Shown here: positions 8,348-16,659 of the stretch, piece by piece
Numbering within the stretch: position 1 is the stretch's first letter
Layout: each line of letters opens with the position of its first letter
Source: an uncultured Clostridia bacterium
Lineage (GTDB): Bacteria > Bacillota > Clostridia > Oscillospirales > Ruminococcaceae
Assembly: GCA_947629905.1 (NCBI GenBank)
Contig: CANRFM010000003.1
Coordinates: 1-64,000 of the forward strand
Direction: 5' to 3'
DNA: 64,000 nt
Notes under the pieces: model-generated
The model's database searches: none
What the model was told of the DNA's origin: nothing
Seen by the model: only the letters and a program-made list of their open reading frames with translations
Position numbers and translations under genes: made by a program

Positions 8348-8384
8348 AATCCCAGGCTTGTTCTGAAGCTTGGGATTTCGTTTT
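8348..8384 (+). terminator. Hairpin between rpmA and obgE
   Basis: AATCCCAGGCTT pairs with AAGCTTGGGATT (one wobble), followed by TCGTTTT. Probably a leaky terminator, since obgE has no clear promoter of its own here. Confidence 0.65.
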
Positions 8385-8410
8385 CACACAGCAGGAGGGA
8401 GGTACAGACG

Positions 8411-9676
8411 ATGTTTGTCGATAAGGCGAAAATACGCATCAAAGCCGGCGACGGCGGAGACGGTGCAGTCTCCTTTCACAGGGAAAAATATGTGGCAGCC
8501 GGCGGTCCTGACGGCGGAGACGGCGGCAGAGGCGGCGATGTGGTTTTCGTGGCAGATGACAGTATGTCCTCCCTGCTTGACTTCCGCTACAAGCGGAAAT
8601 TCACTGCTCCCAATGGCGAAAACGGTGCGGCAAAACGCTGCACCGGAAGAAGCGCCCAGCCGCTTGTCATTAAGGTACCAAGGGGTACGCTCATCCGGGA
8701 AGCACAGTCCGGCAGAATTATGGCGGATATTTCCGATGATGCGCCCCATGTACTGGCACAGGGCGGCAGAGGGGGCAAAGGCAACCAGCATTTTGCCACA
8801 TCCACAAGACAGATCCCACGCTTCGCCAAGCCCGGTTTTCCGGGGGAGGCTTTTGAGGTGACACTGGAACTGAAACTGCTTGCCGATGTGGGACTGGTTG
8901 GCTTTCCGAGTGTGGGCAAGTCCAGCCTGATCTCCGTGGTCAGCGCTGCCCGCCCGAAAATTGCGGACTACCATTTTACGACCTTAACGCCCGTACTCGG
9001 CGTGGTGAAGCTGAACGAGGAGCGTTCGTTCGTCATGGCGGACATCCCCGGACTGATCGAGGGCGCAAGCGAGGGCGTGGGCTTAGGGCATGAGTTCCTG
9101 CGCCATGTGGAACGGTGCAGACTGATCGTTCACGTGCTGGATGTGTCCGGCATCGAGGGACGTGACCCGGAAGAAGATTTCCGCATCATCAACCGGGAAC
9201 TTGCCAATTTCAGCGAAGCACTGGCACAATGCCCCCAGATCGTTGCTGCCAACAAGTGCGACCTTGCCACGGAAGAACAGATCGCATCGCTGCGGGCGTA
9301 TATCGAGGGGCAGGGGCTGCCGTTCTTTCCCATTTCTGCTGCGACCACAGAGGGGACAAAAGCCTTGATACAGGCGATCGGGGAGAAACTTGCCGGACTG
9401 CCGCCTGTCAGGGTCTATGAACCCGAACCCATTCCCGTGGCACTGCCGGAAAGCGGACAACCGTTCGAGGTGGAAAAGGCGGACGGCATCTATTACGTGG
9501 AAGCGCCATGGCTGGAGGGCATCCTGCGGACAGTGAACATGGAGGACTACTCCTCGCTGCAATATTTCCAGCGTGTGCTGCGTTCGAGCGGCATCATTGA
9601 CAAGCTGGAGGAAATGGGCGTGCAGGAGGGTGATACCGTCAATGTCTGCGGCTTTGCATTTGATTATGTCAGGTAA
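8411..9676 (+). CDS. obgE: Obg family GTPase
   Basis: GTPase involved in 50S subunit maturation and stress signalling. The 421 residues contain the glycine-rich Obg fold (GDGGDGAVSFHREKYVAAGGPDGGDGG), the GTPase domain with GFPSVGKSS, DIPGLIEGA and NKCD, and a C-terminal OCT domain ending GFAFDYVR. The track begins at 8339, but AGGAGGGAGG followed by ATG 8411 (MFVDKAKIRIKAGDGG) is the family start. Its end overlaps the mini-RNase III frame. Confidence 0.97.
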   Translation: MFVDKAKIRIKAGDGGDGAVSFHREKYVAAGGPDGGDGGRGGDVVFVADDSMSSLLDFRYKRKFTAPNGENGAAKRCTGRSAQPLVIKVPRGTLIREAQSGRIMADISDDAPHVLAQGGRGGKGNQHFATSTRQIPRFAKPGFPGEAFEVTLELKLLADVGLVGFPSVGKSSLISVVSAARPKIADYHFTTLTPVLGVVKLNEERSFVMADIPGLIEGASEGVGLGHEFLRHVERCRLIVHVLDVSGIEGRDPEEDFRIINRELANFSEALAQCPQIVAANKCDLATEEQIASLRAYIEGQGLPFFPISAATTEGTKALIQAIGEKLAGLPPVRVYEPEPIPVALPESGQPFEVEKADGIYYVEAPWLEGILRTVNMEDYSSLQYFQRVLRSSGIIDKLEEMGVQEGDTVNVCGFAFDYVR

Positions 9677-10073
9677 GATGACAGAGGCAGAAGCACAGCA
9701 GTACAGCCCGCTGACACTGGCATTTTTAGGTGACAGTGTGTATGAGGTGCTGGTGCGGTCTGCCCTTACGGAACAAGCGAATATGCCTGTGCAGAAGCTG
9801 CACAGTGAAAAAATACAGTTTGTCTGCGCCGGATTTCAGGCGAGGGCTGCGGAACGGCTCGAGCTGACGGAGGCAGAACAGGCGATTTACAGACGGGGGC
9901 GGAATGCCTCTGTCCATCCCCCGAAAAGTGCCGACCCGGCAGATTACCGGAAAGCGACCGGACTGGAAGCGGTGTTCGGGTATCTGCATCTGACCGGCAA
10001 CACGCAGCGCATGGAAGAACTCTTTGCGGCGGTGTGGGGGATGAGAAACGAACTGATTTCCCAAACGAAATGA
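9666..10073 (+). CDS. mrnC: Mini-ribonuclease III
   Basis: Double-strand RNase lacking a dsRNA-binding domain, needed for 23S rRNA 3' end processing in Firmicutes. The 135-residue protein carries the RNase III-like catalytic helix LTLAFLGDSVYEVLVR near residue 20 and the RGRNASVHPPK basic segment. The start is uncertain: ATG 9666 overlaps obgE by 11 bases and ATG 9678 follows it by one base; neither has a strong ribosome binding site, so translation probably depends on obgE. Confidence 0.9.
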   Translation: MSGKMTEAEAQQYSPLTLAFLGDSVYEVLVRSALTEQANMPVQKLHSEKIQFVCAGFQARAAERLELTEAEQAIYRRGRNASVHPPKSADPADYRKATGLEAVFGYLHLTGNTQRMEELFAAVWGMRNELISQTK

Positions 10074-10086
10074 AAGGAGACTGTGT

Positions 10087-10830
10087 ATGTCCGGACATTC
10101 CAAGTGGAATAATATCAAACGCCGAAAGGAAGCGACCGATGCGGTCAAGGCGAAGGTCTTTACGAAAATCGGCAGAGAGATGATCGTCTGCATCAAGGAG
10201 GGCGGTCCTGATCCGAGCAGCAATGCCCGCCTGCGTGACCTCATCGCCAAGGCAAAATCCAACAACGTACCGAATGACAACATCGACCGCCTGATCAAGA
10301 AAGCATCCGGCGAGGGGAGCAAGAGCGATTACGAAGCCATGGTCTATGAGGGCTACGGACCGAGCGGTGTTGCTGTCATTGTCGAGTGCCTGACCGATAA
10401 CAAGAACCGGACAGCCGGTGATGTGCGGCACTATTTCGATAAATTCGGGGGCAATTTAGGCACGACCGGATGTGTTTCATTCCAGTTTACGGACAAGGGT
10501 ATCGTGGTAGTGGAAAATACTGGTATCGACGAAGATCAGGCAATGGAGGACTGCTTCGACTGCGGGGGGGATGACCTCACGCTGGAAGAAGATACGATCG
10601 TCATGGAATGCGCACCCGCACAGGTTCACGCCATGCGGGAAGCCCTGACGGAAAAGGGATACAATGTGCTTTCTGCCGAAGCAGAGAAAGTCCCTTCGAG
10701 CTATGTCCGGCTGGACGATCCGGATGATGTGAAAAAAATGCAGAATCTCCTTGATTTTCTGGAGGAAAATGACGACGTTCAGAATGTTTATCACAACTGG
10801 GAAATGCCGGAAGATGGCGAATCATTATAA
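10087..10830 (+). CDS. YebC/TACO1 family protein
   Basis: Conserved 247-residue protein beginning MSGHSKWNNIKRRKEATDAVK, the hallmark of the family, with the three-domain YebC length. Older annotations call it a transcriptional regulator; recent work links YebC/TACO1 proteins to translation of polyproline and other difficult stretches. AAAGGAG precedes the ATG. It sits between mrnC and the AbrB-like gene. Confidence 0.95.
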   Translation: MSGHSKWNNIKRRKEATDAVKAKVFTKIGREMIVCIKEGGPDPSSNARLRDLIAKAKSNNVPNDNIDRLIKKASGEGSKSDYEAMVYEGYGPSGVAVIVECLTDNKNRTAGDVRHYFDKFGGNLGTTGCVSFQFTDKGIVVVENTGIDEDQAMEDCFDCGGDDLTLEEDTIVMECAPAQVHAMREALTEKGYNVLSAEAEKVPSSYVRLDDPDDVKKMQNLLDFLEENDDVQNVYHNWEMPEDGESL

Positions 10831-10851
10831 TTTAACAGGAGGCAGATCATT

Positions 10852-11094
10852 ATGCGCAGCACAGGAATTTTCAGACGTATGGATGCACTTGGCAGAATCG
10901 TACTGCCAAAGGAACTGAGAAAGAGTCTTGGTCTTGAAGTCAATGACTATATGCAGATTTTTCTGGATGACGATGCGATCGTTCTCCGCAAGAGCCATCT
11001 GAGCTGTATGGCTTGCGGTGAGACCGAGAATCTGACCGATTTCCACAATAAGAAGATTTGCCGGAAGTGCATGGAGGAGCTGCGGAATCTGTAA
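10852..11094 (+). CDS. AbrB/SpoVT-like transcriptional regulator with C-terminal zinc ribbon
   Basis: Small DNA-binding protein of 80 residues. The N-terminal half (STGIFRRMDALGRIVLPKEL) is the swapped-hairpin AbrB fold. The C-terminal half has two cysteine pairs, CMACG and CRKCM, forming a probable zinc ribbon seen in clostridial AbrB relatives. AACAGGAGG precedes the ATG. It is followed within 40 bases by the AAA+ gene, so it may regulate that gene or itself. Target genes cannot be read from the sequence. Confidence 0.88.
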   Translation: MRSTGIFRRMDALGRIVLPKELRKSLGLEVNDYMQIFLDDDAIVLRKSHLSCMACGETENLTDFHNKKICRKCMEELRNL

Positions 11095-11133
11095 GCATTC
11101 CGCACCGCCGGCTGAGAATGGGAGATGAGCCGT

Positions 11134-12636
11134 ATGCGTAATACCCGGAACGATACCCTGCAATACATCTACACCCTCTGCAACCGCTATGAACAGCAGG
11201 GGATGCGTATCAGGGACAGCCATATGTCCGTGCGTGACTATGCACAGTTTGCGATCATGAAATTCATGCTCTACCTTGCCGACAGTGACCGGAACATCCG
11301 GGATGCGGAGGTAGACATCATCAACGATTGTCTGGGGTTCTCCCTGACAAGGGACTACGTGGTGCGCTTTGTGGAGGAGCACCGCATTTCGGGAGATGCG
11401 ATCTTTGATACCATACTCTCCCTGCTGACCGTGTTCATCAATGCAGACATCCAGAACGATGCGGCAGAAGGAAGCACATCGCTGATGCTGCTGGAATTTT
11501 TCGATGAGCTGGGTCTGGAGTTCATCACCCATGACGGCAAATATGACGACCGTCAGACCAAGGCAATGGCAGCCCTCATGCTGCGGCTGAAAAACTACCG
11601 CTCTGCCTATCTGCGGAGCTGGAAAAAGCTCAAGCATGAGCGCATTAACCCCTTTGCCCCGATGGCAAACAATCCGGAGTTGCGTATGGAGACACCTGCC
11701 AGCGCACCTCCTGCGGCTGACAGACCGTCTGCTGAACAGGCGGCAGACCCCATCCCCAAGCTGAAACAGGAAGAGACACAGGCAGAAAAGCCGGAAGAAG
11801 AGCCCGAAGAAGATCTGGAAACACTTTTGGAGAACCTCAACAGCCTGACCGGGCTTTCCCGTGTCAAGGAAGATCTTACCAGTCTCATCAACCTGCTGAA
11901 GGTACATAAGATGCGTGCCGACAGAGGGCTGCCGCAGGCTTCGGTATCGCTGCACATGATCTTTTCAGGCAACCCCGGCACGGGCAAAACGACCGTTGCC
12001 CGGCTGCTCAGCAAAATCTACAAGCAGCTTGGCGTACTCAGCAAGGGGCATCTTGTGGAAGTAGACCGTTCCGGGCTGGTCAGCGGCTATGTCGGGCAGA
12101 CGGCGATCAAGACGAAAAAGGTCATCGACAGCGCCCTTGGCGGCTTGCTGTTCATTGACGAGGCGTATGCTCTGACTGCCAATACTGGTTCAAATGACTT
12201 CGGCATAGAAGCAGTCAACACGCTCCTGAAAGCCATGGAGGACAGCCGGGAAGATCTGGTGGTCATCTGCGCCGGGTATACGGACCTGATGGAGCAGTTT
12301 CTGGACTCCAATCCGGGGCTGCGTTCCCGCTTTAACAAGCAGATCCTCTTTGAGGACTATACGGCAGAGGAGCTGGTGGATATTTTTATGGGCATCTGCG
12401 AAAAGTCTTTCTTTGAGCTGACGGATGAGGCGAAAGAGGTTGTTGATCAGTTCTTTGCCGACCGGGTAGCACACAAGACAGAACTGCCGGGCTTTGCCAA
12501 CGGCAGAGATGCACGCAATTATTTTGAGAAAACGCTGACTTGTCAGGCAAACCGCCTTGCCACGATGGTTTCCGTCACAGACAAGGATCTGGTGACGATT
12601 ACCAAGGAAGACGTGGAAAAGGTGGCACTGTTCTGA
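11134..12636 (+). CDS. SpoVK/CbbX-type AAA+ ATPase
   Basis: Predicted AAA+ remodelling ATPase of 500 residues. Residues 1 to about 165 form a helical, TerB-like domain (LYLADSDRNIRDAEVDII). A Pro/Glu-rich linker runs to about 225. The ATPase domain follows, with Walker A GNPGTGKTTVA, Walker B GLLFIDEAYAL and the GYVGQTAIKTKK pore segment of the CbxX/CfqX/SpoVK family. I start at ATG 11134, nine bases after GGGAG; the track start 11125 abuts the site. Neighbours are an AbrB-like regulator and a cyclophilin. Partner and substrate are unknown. Confidence 0.88.
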   Translation: MRNTRNDTLQYIYTLCNRYEQQGMRIRDSHMSVRDYAQFAIMKFMLYLADSDRNIRDAEVDIINDCLGFSLTRDYVVRFVEEHRISGDAIFDTILSLLTVFINADIQNDAAEGSTSLMLLEFFDELGLEFITHDGKYDDRQTKAMAALMLRLKNYRSAYLRSWKKLKHERINPFAPMANNPELRMETPASAPPAADRPSAEQAADPIPKLKQEETQAEKPEEEPEEDLETLLENLNSLTGLSRVKEDLTSLINLLKVHKMRADRGLPQASVSLHMIFSGNPGTGKTTVARLLSKIYKQLGVLSKGHLVEVDRSGLVSGYVGQTAIKTKKVIDSALGGLLFIDEAYALTANTGSNDFGIEAVNTLLKAMEDSREDLVVICAGYTDLMEQFLDSNPGLRSRFNKQILFEDYTAEELVDIFMGICEKSFFELTDEAKEVVDQFFADRVAHKTELPGFANGRDARNYFEKTLTCQANRLATMVSVTDKDLVTITKEDVEKVALF

Positions 12637-12651
12637 TCACGGAGGTACGAT

Positions 12652-13122
12652 ATGGTAGTTATTGAAATGGAAAACGGAAAGGAGATCGAGATCGAGCTGT
12701 ATCCCGACATTGCACCGATCTCCTGCGAGAATTTTGAGAAGCTCGTCAGACAGGGCTTCTATGACGGGCTGACCTTTCACCGGGTCATTGAGGGATTTAT
12801 GATTCAGGGCGGCTGCCCGAACGGCACGGGCACAGGCGGTCCGGGCTGGACGATCAAGGGCGAATTTGCTGCCAACGGTGTGCAGAATGATCTGAAACAC
12901 ACCCGTGGTGTGCTCTCTATGGCAAGGGCAATGCAGCCGGACTCTGCCGGTTCGCAGTTCTTCATCATGCATCAGGATGCACCGCATCTGGACGGACAGT
13001 ATGCGGCTTTCGGGAAAGTGGTCTCCGGCATGGACGTTGTCGATGAAATTGCTGTGACAGCTACGGACTTTAACGACAAGCCTAAAACACCGCAGGTCAT
13101 GAAGCGGGTCTACATCAAGTAG
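12652..13122 (+). CDS. ppiB: Cyclophilin-type peptidyl-prolyl isomerase
   Basis: Cytoplasmic cyclophilin of 156 residues with no signal peptide. Active-site motifs are present: FHRVIEGFMIQGG (catalytic Arg), SAGSQFFIMHQDAPHLDGQYAAFGKV near the middle and C-terminal third. GGAGGT lies 7 bases before the ATG, and the gene starts 15 bases after the AAA+ gene. It may assist folding generally; no specific client can be inferred. Confidence 0.95.
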   Translation: MVVIEMENGKEIEIELYPDIAPISCENFEKLVRQGFYDGLTFHRVIEGFMIQGGCPNGTGTGGPGWTIKGEFAANGVQNDLKHTRGVLSMARAMQPDSAGSQFFIMHQDAPHLDGQYAAFGKVVSGMDVVDEIAVTATDFNDKPKTPQVMKRVYIK

Positions 13123-13175
13123 TACCCAAGATATAGCAATTGGTGCAGCCGATTGCAGCCTATACAGCAGACATT

Positions 13176-13209
13176 CCCTAAAAATCTGATATCTGTCAGA
13201 TTTTTAGGG
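13176..13209 (+). terminator. A/T-rich hairpin after ppiB
   Basis: Perfect 14-bp stem CCCTAAAAATCTGA / TCAGATTTTTAGGG with loop TATCTG. The right arm itself carries TTTTT, so a shorter stem followed by the T-run could terminate. There is no T-run beyond the full stem. Confidence 0.55.
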
Positions 13210-13292
13210 ATTCGTATTAGAAGATAGTAAGTGTTCCATGATAAAGCCTCTGATGCGGCTGCTTCAGGAATGGTTAAGGCAGCATGGCACAG

Positions 13293-13321
13293 TTGACAAA
13301 AGCAAGAAAGCGTGGTATAAT
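13293..13321 (+). promoter_or_regulatory. Promoter of lepA
   Basis: Consensus TTGACA, 17-base spacer ending TGG, then TATAAT (extended -10). Confidence 0.9.
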
Positions 13322-13417
13322 ATAGAAATATGAAAGTTATTTCTGTGACTGCACCTGTGTTCAAGCGGCAGAAGGCAGTACTACATCATACGATCACACA
13401 GTAAGGAGGAAACCGGT

Positions 13418-15220
13418 TTGGATCCGAAACATATCCGGAATTTCTGCATCATTGCCCATATCGACCACGGAAAGTCTACGCTGGCTGACCGCATCCTCGA
13501 AAAGACCCGCACGGTCGCTGAACGGGATATGGAACAGCAGATCTTAGACAACATGGACCTCGAACGGGAACGGGGCATTACCATTAAAGCAAGAGCCGTG
13601 CGCCTGCAATATCAGGCGAATGACGGGGAGACGTATATCTTTAACCTCATCGATACGCCCGGACACGTGGACTTTAATTACGAAGTCTCCCGGTCGTTAG
13701 CTGCCTGTGAGGGGGCTATCCTGATCGTGGATGCTTCACAGGGCATCGAAGCGCAGACCCTTGCAAACACATACCTTGCCATTGAGCATGATTTAGAGGT
13801 CGTTCCGGTCGTGAACAAGATCGACCTGCCCTCTGCACAGCCGGAACGGGTCTGTCAGGAAGTAGAGGACATCATCGGCATCCCGGCAATGGATGCGCCC
13901 CGCATTTCTGCCAAATTAGGCACAAATATCGAAGAAGTGCTCGAACGCATCGTCACCGACATCCCTGCCCCGCAAGCCGACAAAACTGCCCCCCTGCGGG
14001 CGCTCATCTTTGACAGCTACTATGATTCCTACAAGGGTGTCATCATTTATGTGCGTGTCAAGGACGGAACCGTGCACGTGGGCGATACCATACGGCTGAT
14101 GGCGACTGGTGCGGAATTTACCGTCACGGAGACAGGCTACATGACGACCGATCAGCTTGTCAATACCGGAACACTCGAAGCGGGAGAAGTCGGCTACATT
14201 GCCGCATCCATCAAGAGTATCGGGGACACGCAGGTGGGCGATACCGTCACCCTTGCGGAGAACCCCTGTGCCGAAGCACTGCCCGGCTACCGGAAAGTCA
14301 ATCCCATGGTGTTCTCCGGTATCTATCCGGCTGACGGCGCAAGGTACGGCGATCTGCGGGATGCACTGGAGAAATTGCAGCTCAACGATGCAGCGCTCTC
14401 CTTTGAGCCGGAAACCTCTGTGGCGCTGGGCTTTGGCTTTCGCTGCGGCTTTTTGGGACTGCTGCACATGGAGATCATTCAGGAACGTCTGGAACGGGAG
14501 TATAACCTCGACCTCATCACCACAGCACCAAGCGTTATCTACAAAGTCACACTCACGGACGGCACGGTGCAGTATATCGACAACCCTACCAACTACCCCG
14601 ACCCCTCTCTCATTGCACAGGCAGAAGAACCGCTTGTCAAGGCGGATATTCTCGTCCCCTCGGAGTATGTGGGGAATGTCATGGACTTGTGTCAGGACAG
14701 ACGGGGCACATTCAAGGATATGCAGTATCTGGACGATACCCGTGTTACCCTGAAATATGAACTGCCCCTCAATGAGATCGTCTACGACTTCTTCGATGCC
14801 CTCAAATCCCGCACCAGAGGGTATGCTTCATTCGATTATGAGCTGATGGGCTATGCCCCTTCGAAGCTGGTGAAGCTTGATATTTTGCTCAACGGCGACG
14901 TGGTGGATGCGCTGTCCTTTATCATCCACACGGACAAGGCATATGCACGGGGCAGGAAAATTGCCGAAAAGCTGAAAGAGAACATTCCGAGACAGCTGTT
15001 TGAAGTCCCCATTCAGGCGGCGATCGGCGGTAAAATTATCGCCCGTGAGACGGTCAAGGCAATGCGCAAGGACGTGCTTGCCAAGTGCTATGGCGGCGAC
15101 ATCACCCGGAAGAAGAAGCTGCTCGAAAAGCAGAAAGAGGGCAAAAAGCGTATGCGTCAGCTTGGTACTGTAGAAGTGCCGCAGGAAGCCTTTATGAGCG
15201 TACTCAAGCTCGATGAATAG
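13418..15220 (+). CDS. lepA: Elongation factor 4 (LepA)
   Basis: Translational GTPase that acts on stalled or initiating ribosomes. Its 600 residues are the family length. G motifs are seen at [13 protein letters not shown] (about residue 12), DTPGHVDF and NKIDLP, and the C-terminal LepA-specific basic tail [15 protein letters not shown] is present. The start codon is TTG, placed 8 bases after AAGGAGG, and gives [16 protein letters not shown]. It is the first gene of a transcript with the small zinc-ribbon membrane protein and hemW. Confidence 0.98.
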   Translation: MDPKHIRNFCIIAHIDHGKSTLADRILEKTRTVAERDMEQQILDNMDLERERGITIKARAVRLQYQANDGETYIFNLIDTPGHVDFNYEVSRSLAACEGAILIVDASQGIEAQTLANTYLAIEHDLEVVPVVNKIDLPSAQPERVCQEVEDIIGIPAMDAPRISAKLGTNIEEVLERIVTDIPAPQADKTAPLRALIFDSYYDSYKGVIIYVRVKDGTVHVGDTIRLMATGAEFTVTETGYMTTDQLVNTGTLEAGEVGYIAASIKSIGDTQVGDTVTLAENPCAEALPGYRKVNPMVFSGIYPADGARYGDLRDALEKLQLNDAALSFEPETSVALGFGFRCGFLGLLHMEIIQERLEREYNLDLITTAPSVIYKVTLTDGTVQYIDNPTNYPDPSLIAQAEEPLVKADILVPSEYVGNVMDLCQDRRGTFKDMQYLDDTRVTLKYELPLNEIVYDFFDALKSRTRGYASFDYELMGYAPSKLVKLDILLNGDVVDALSFIIHTDKAYARGRKIAEKLKENIPRQLFEVPIQAAIGGKIIARETVKAMRKDVLAKCYGGDITRKKKLLEKQKEGKKRMRQLGTVEVPQEAFMSVLKLDE

Positions 15221-15229
15221 GAGGAAGCT

Positions 15230-15550
15230 ATGAAGAAATTTACCTGTCCGCACTGCGGAGAACCGACTTTTTCCCCCCTGCAGAAAGCCCTTGCGGGTTC
15301 GCTGCGCACCAGAGGAAAGCCCTGCCCGAAATGCGGCAAACGCTGCTGCAATGATATGACTTCGATCTATTTTTCGGCGGTCGTGTCCGTTCTGGCTTTT
15401 ATCGCCGTCATGGTGATCTATCTCTTTCACACGGAGCGTGTTTTTTCGAGCATTCTGATCGTCTGCATTATTTTAGGCAGCCTGCTGCTGTGTTTTCTGT
15501 TCAATATGTTCTTCGGCAAGCTGACCCGTCCGCTGCGCATCATGGAATGA
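15230..15550 (+). CDS. Small membrane protein with N-terminal zinc ribbon
   Basis: 106 residues of unknown function. The N-terminus has two cysteine pairs, CPHCGEP and CPKCGKRCC, spaced like a zinc ribbon. Two hydrophobic helices follow (about 48-67 and 72-92). AGGAGGAAGCT precedes the ATG. It lies 9 bases after lepA and overlaps hemW by 4 bases, so it is co-translated with them. I do not recognise a named family. Confidence 0.8.
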   Translation: MKKFTCPHCGEPTFSPLQKALAGSLRTRGKPCPKCGKRCCNDMTSIYFSAVVSVLAFIAVMVIYLFHTERVFSSILIVCIILGSLLLCFLFNMFFGKLTRPLRIME

Positions 15551-16623
15551 TGACAGGGCTGTACCTGCACATTCCTTTCTGCGCCCGGAAATGCCCCTAC
15601 TGCGCCTTTTTCTCCGTACCGTACCGGAAAGAGACAGTCGCTGCCTACACGGAAGCGATCCGGCGGAATATTGCCGCCTGCGGTCTGACGGACAGGGTGG
15701 ACACGATCTATTTCGGCGGCGGAACGCCCTCTCTGCTGACAGCGGCGCAGGTTTCAGACATCCTGAACACCTGCGCAAAATATCTGCACCTTGCCCCCGA
15801 ACCGGAAATTACACTGGAATACAACCCGACCGGCAGCCGAGAGACTTACCTGCGTGAACTGTATGCAGCCGGAGTCAACCGGCTGTCTGTCGGGACACAG
15901 AGCTTTTCAGACAGGCAGCTCAGGCTGCTTGGCAGGACGCACACGGCACAGCAGGGGAGGGAAGCGGTGCTGACGGCGTATGCGGCAGGATTCCGGAATA
16001 TTTCCTGCGACCTGATGCTTGCCGTCCCGGAACAGATGGCGGAGCTGCTTGCGGAAACGCTGCAAACTCTCACAGAGCTGCCGATCGTTCATGTATCGGC
16101 GTATCTGCTGCAAGTGGAGGCGGGAACAGCACTTGCCGGAGATGCGGCGCTGCTTGCCCGCTGCCCGGATGAGGACACGGCAGCCGACCTCTATTTGCAG
16201 GCGGTACACACGCTCGAAAATGCCGGGCTGCACCAGTATGAGGTCAGCAGCTTTGCACGGGAGGGCTTTGAGAGCCGGCACAACCTGAAATACTGGCGCT
16301 GTGAGCCGTATTTCGGCATCGGGGCAGGGGCGCACGCCTGCTGTTTCGGGAAAAGATCCTGCGTGCCGGAGGATATAGCCGCTTTCCTCGAAGCCGACCG
16401 GCAGCCGGAACAGCTCCTCTCTGCAAGCCCCTGCGACCCGGAGGAACGGCTGATGCTTGGGCTGCGCCTGACAGAGGGCGTGCAGCCGGAGCGACTTCCC
16501 GGCAAAGGGAAGATCCCCCTCTTGCAGAAAGCCGGGTATCTCCGGGAGCGGAACGGAAAAATCGCCCTCACCCCAGAGGGCTTTGCGGTATCGAATGCCG
16601 TCATTACGGAATTATTAACATAA
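15547..16623 (+). CDS. hemW: Heme chaperone HemW (radical SAM)
   Basis: Coproporphyrinogen oxidase-like radical SAM protein that delivers heme rather than oxidising coproporphyrinogen. The motif CARKCPYCAFF lacks the fourth cysteine found in true HemN (CxxxCxxCxC). FGGGTPSLL and the SVGTQSF segment are family landmarks. The 358-residue length is typical. The start ATG 15547 overlaps the previous stop (ATGA); ATG 15550 follows directly. lepA-hemW adjacency is common in Firmicutes. Confidence 0.95.
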   Translation: MMTGLYLHIPFCARKCPYCAFFSVPYRKETVAAYTEAIRRNIAACGLTDRVDTIYFGGGTPSLLTAAQVSDILNTCAKYLHLAPEPEITLEYNPTGSRETYLRELYAAGVNRLSVGTQSFSDRQLRLLGRTHTAQQGREAVLTAYAAGFRNISCDLMLAVPEQMAELLAETLQTLTELPIVHVSAYLLQVEAGTALAGDAALLARCPDEDTAADLYLQAVHTLENAGLHQYEVSSFAREGFESRHNLKYWRCEPYFGIGAGAHACCFGKRSCVPEDIAAFLEADRQPEQLLSASPCDPEERLMLGLRLTEGVQPERLPGKGKIPLLQKAGYLRERNGKIALTPEGFAVSNAVITELLT

Positions 16624-16650
16624 ACAGCCGCCCTTTGCAGGACGGCTGTT
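16623..16650. terminator. Terminator between convergent hemW and the DacF-like gene
   Basis: AACAGCCGCCC pairs with GGACGGCTGTT (one mismatch), followed by TTTT on the plus strand. Confidence 0.75.
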
Positions 16651-16659
16651 TTGGATTTG

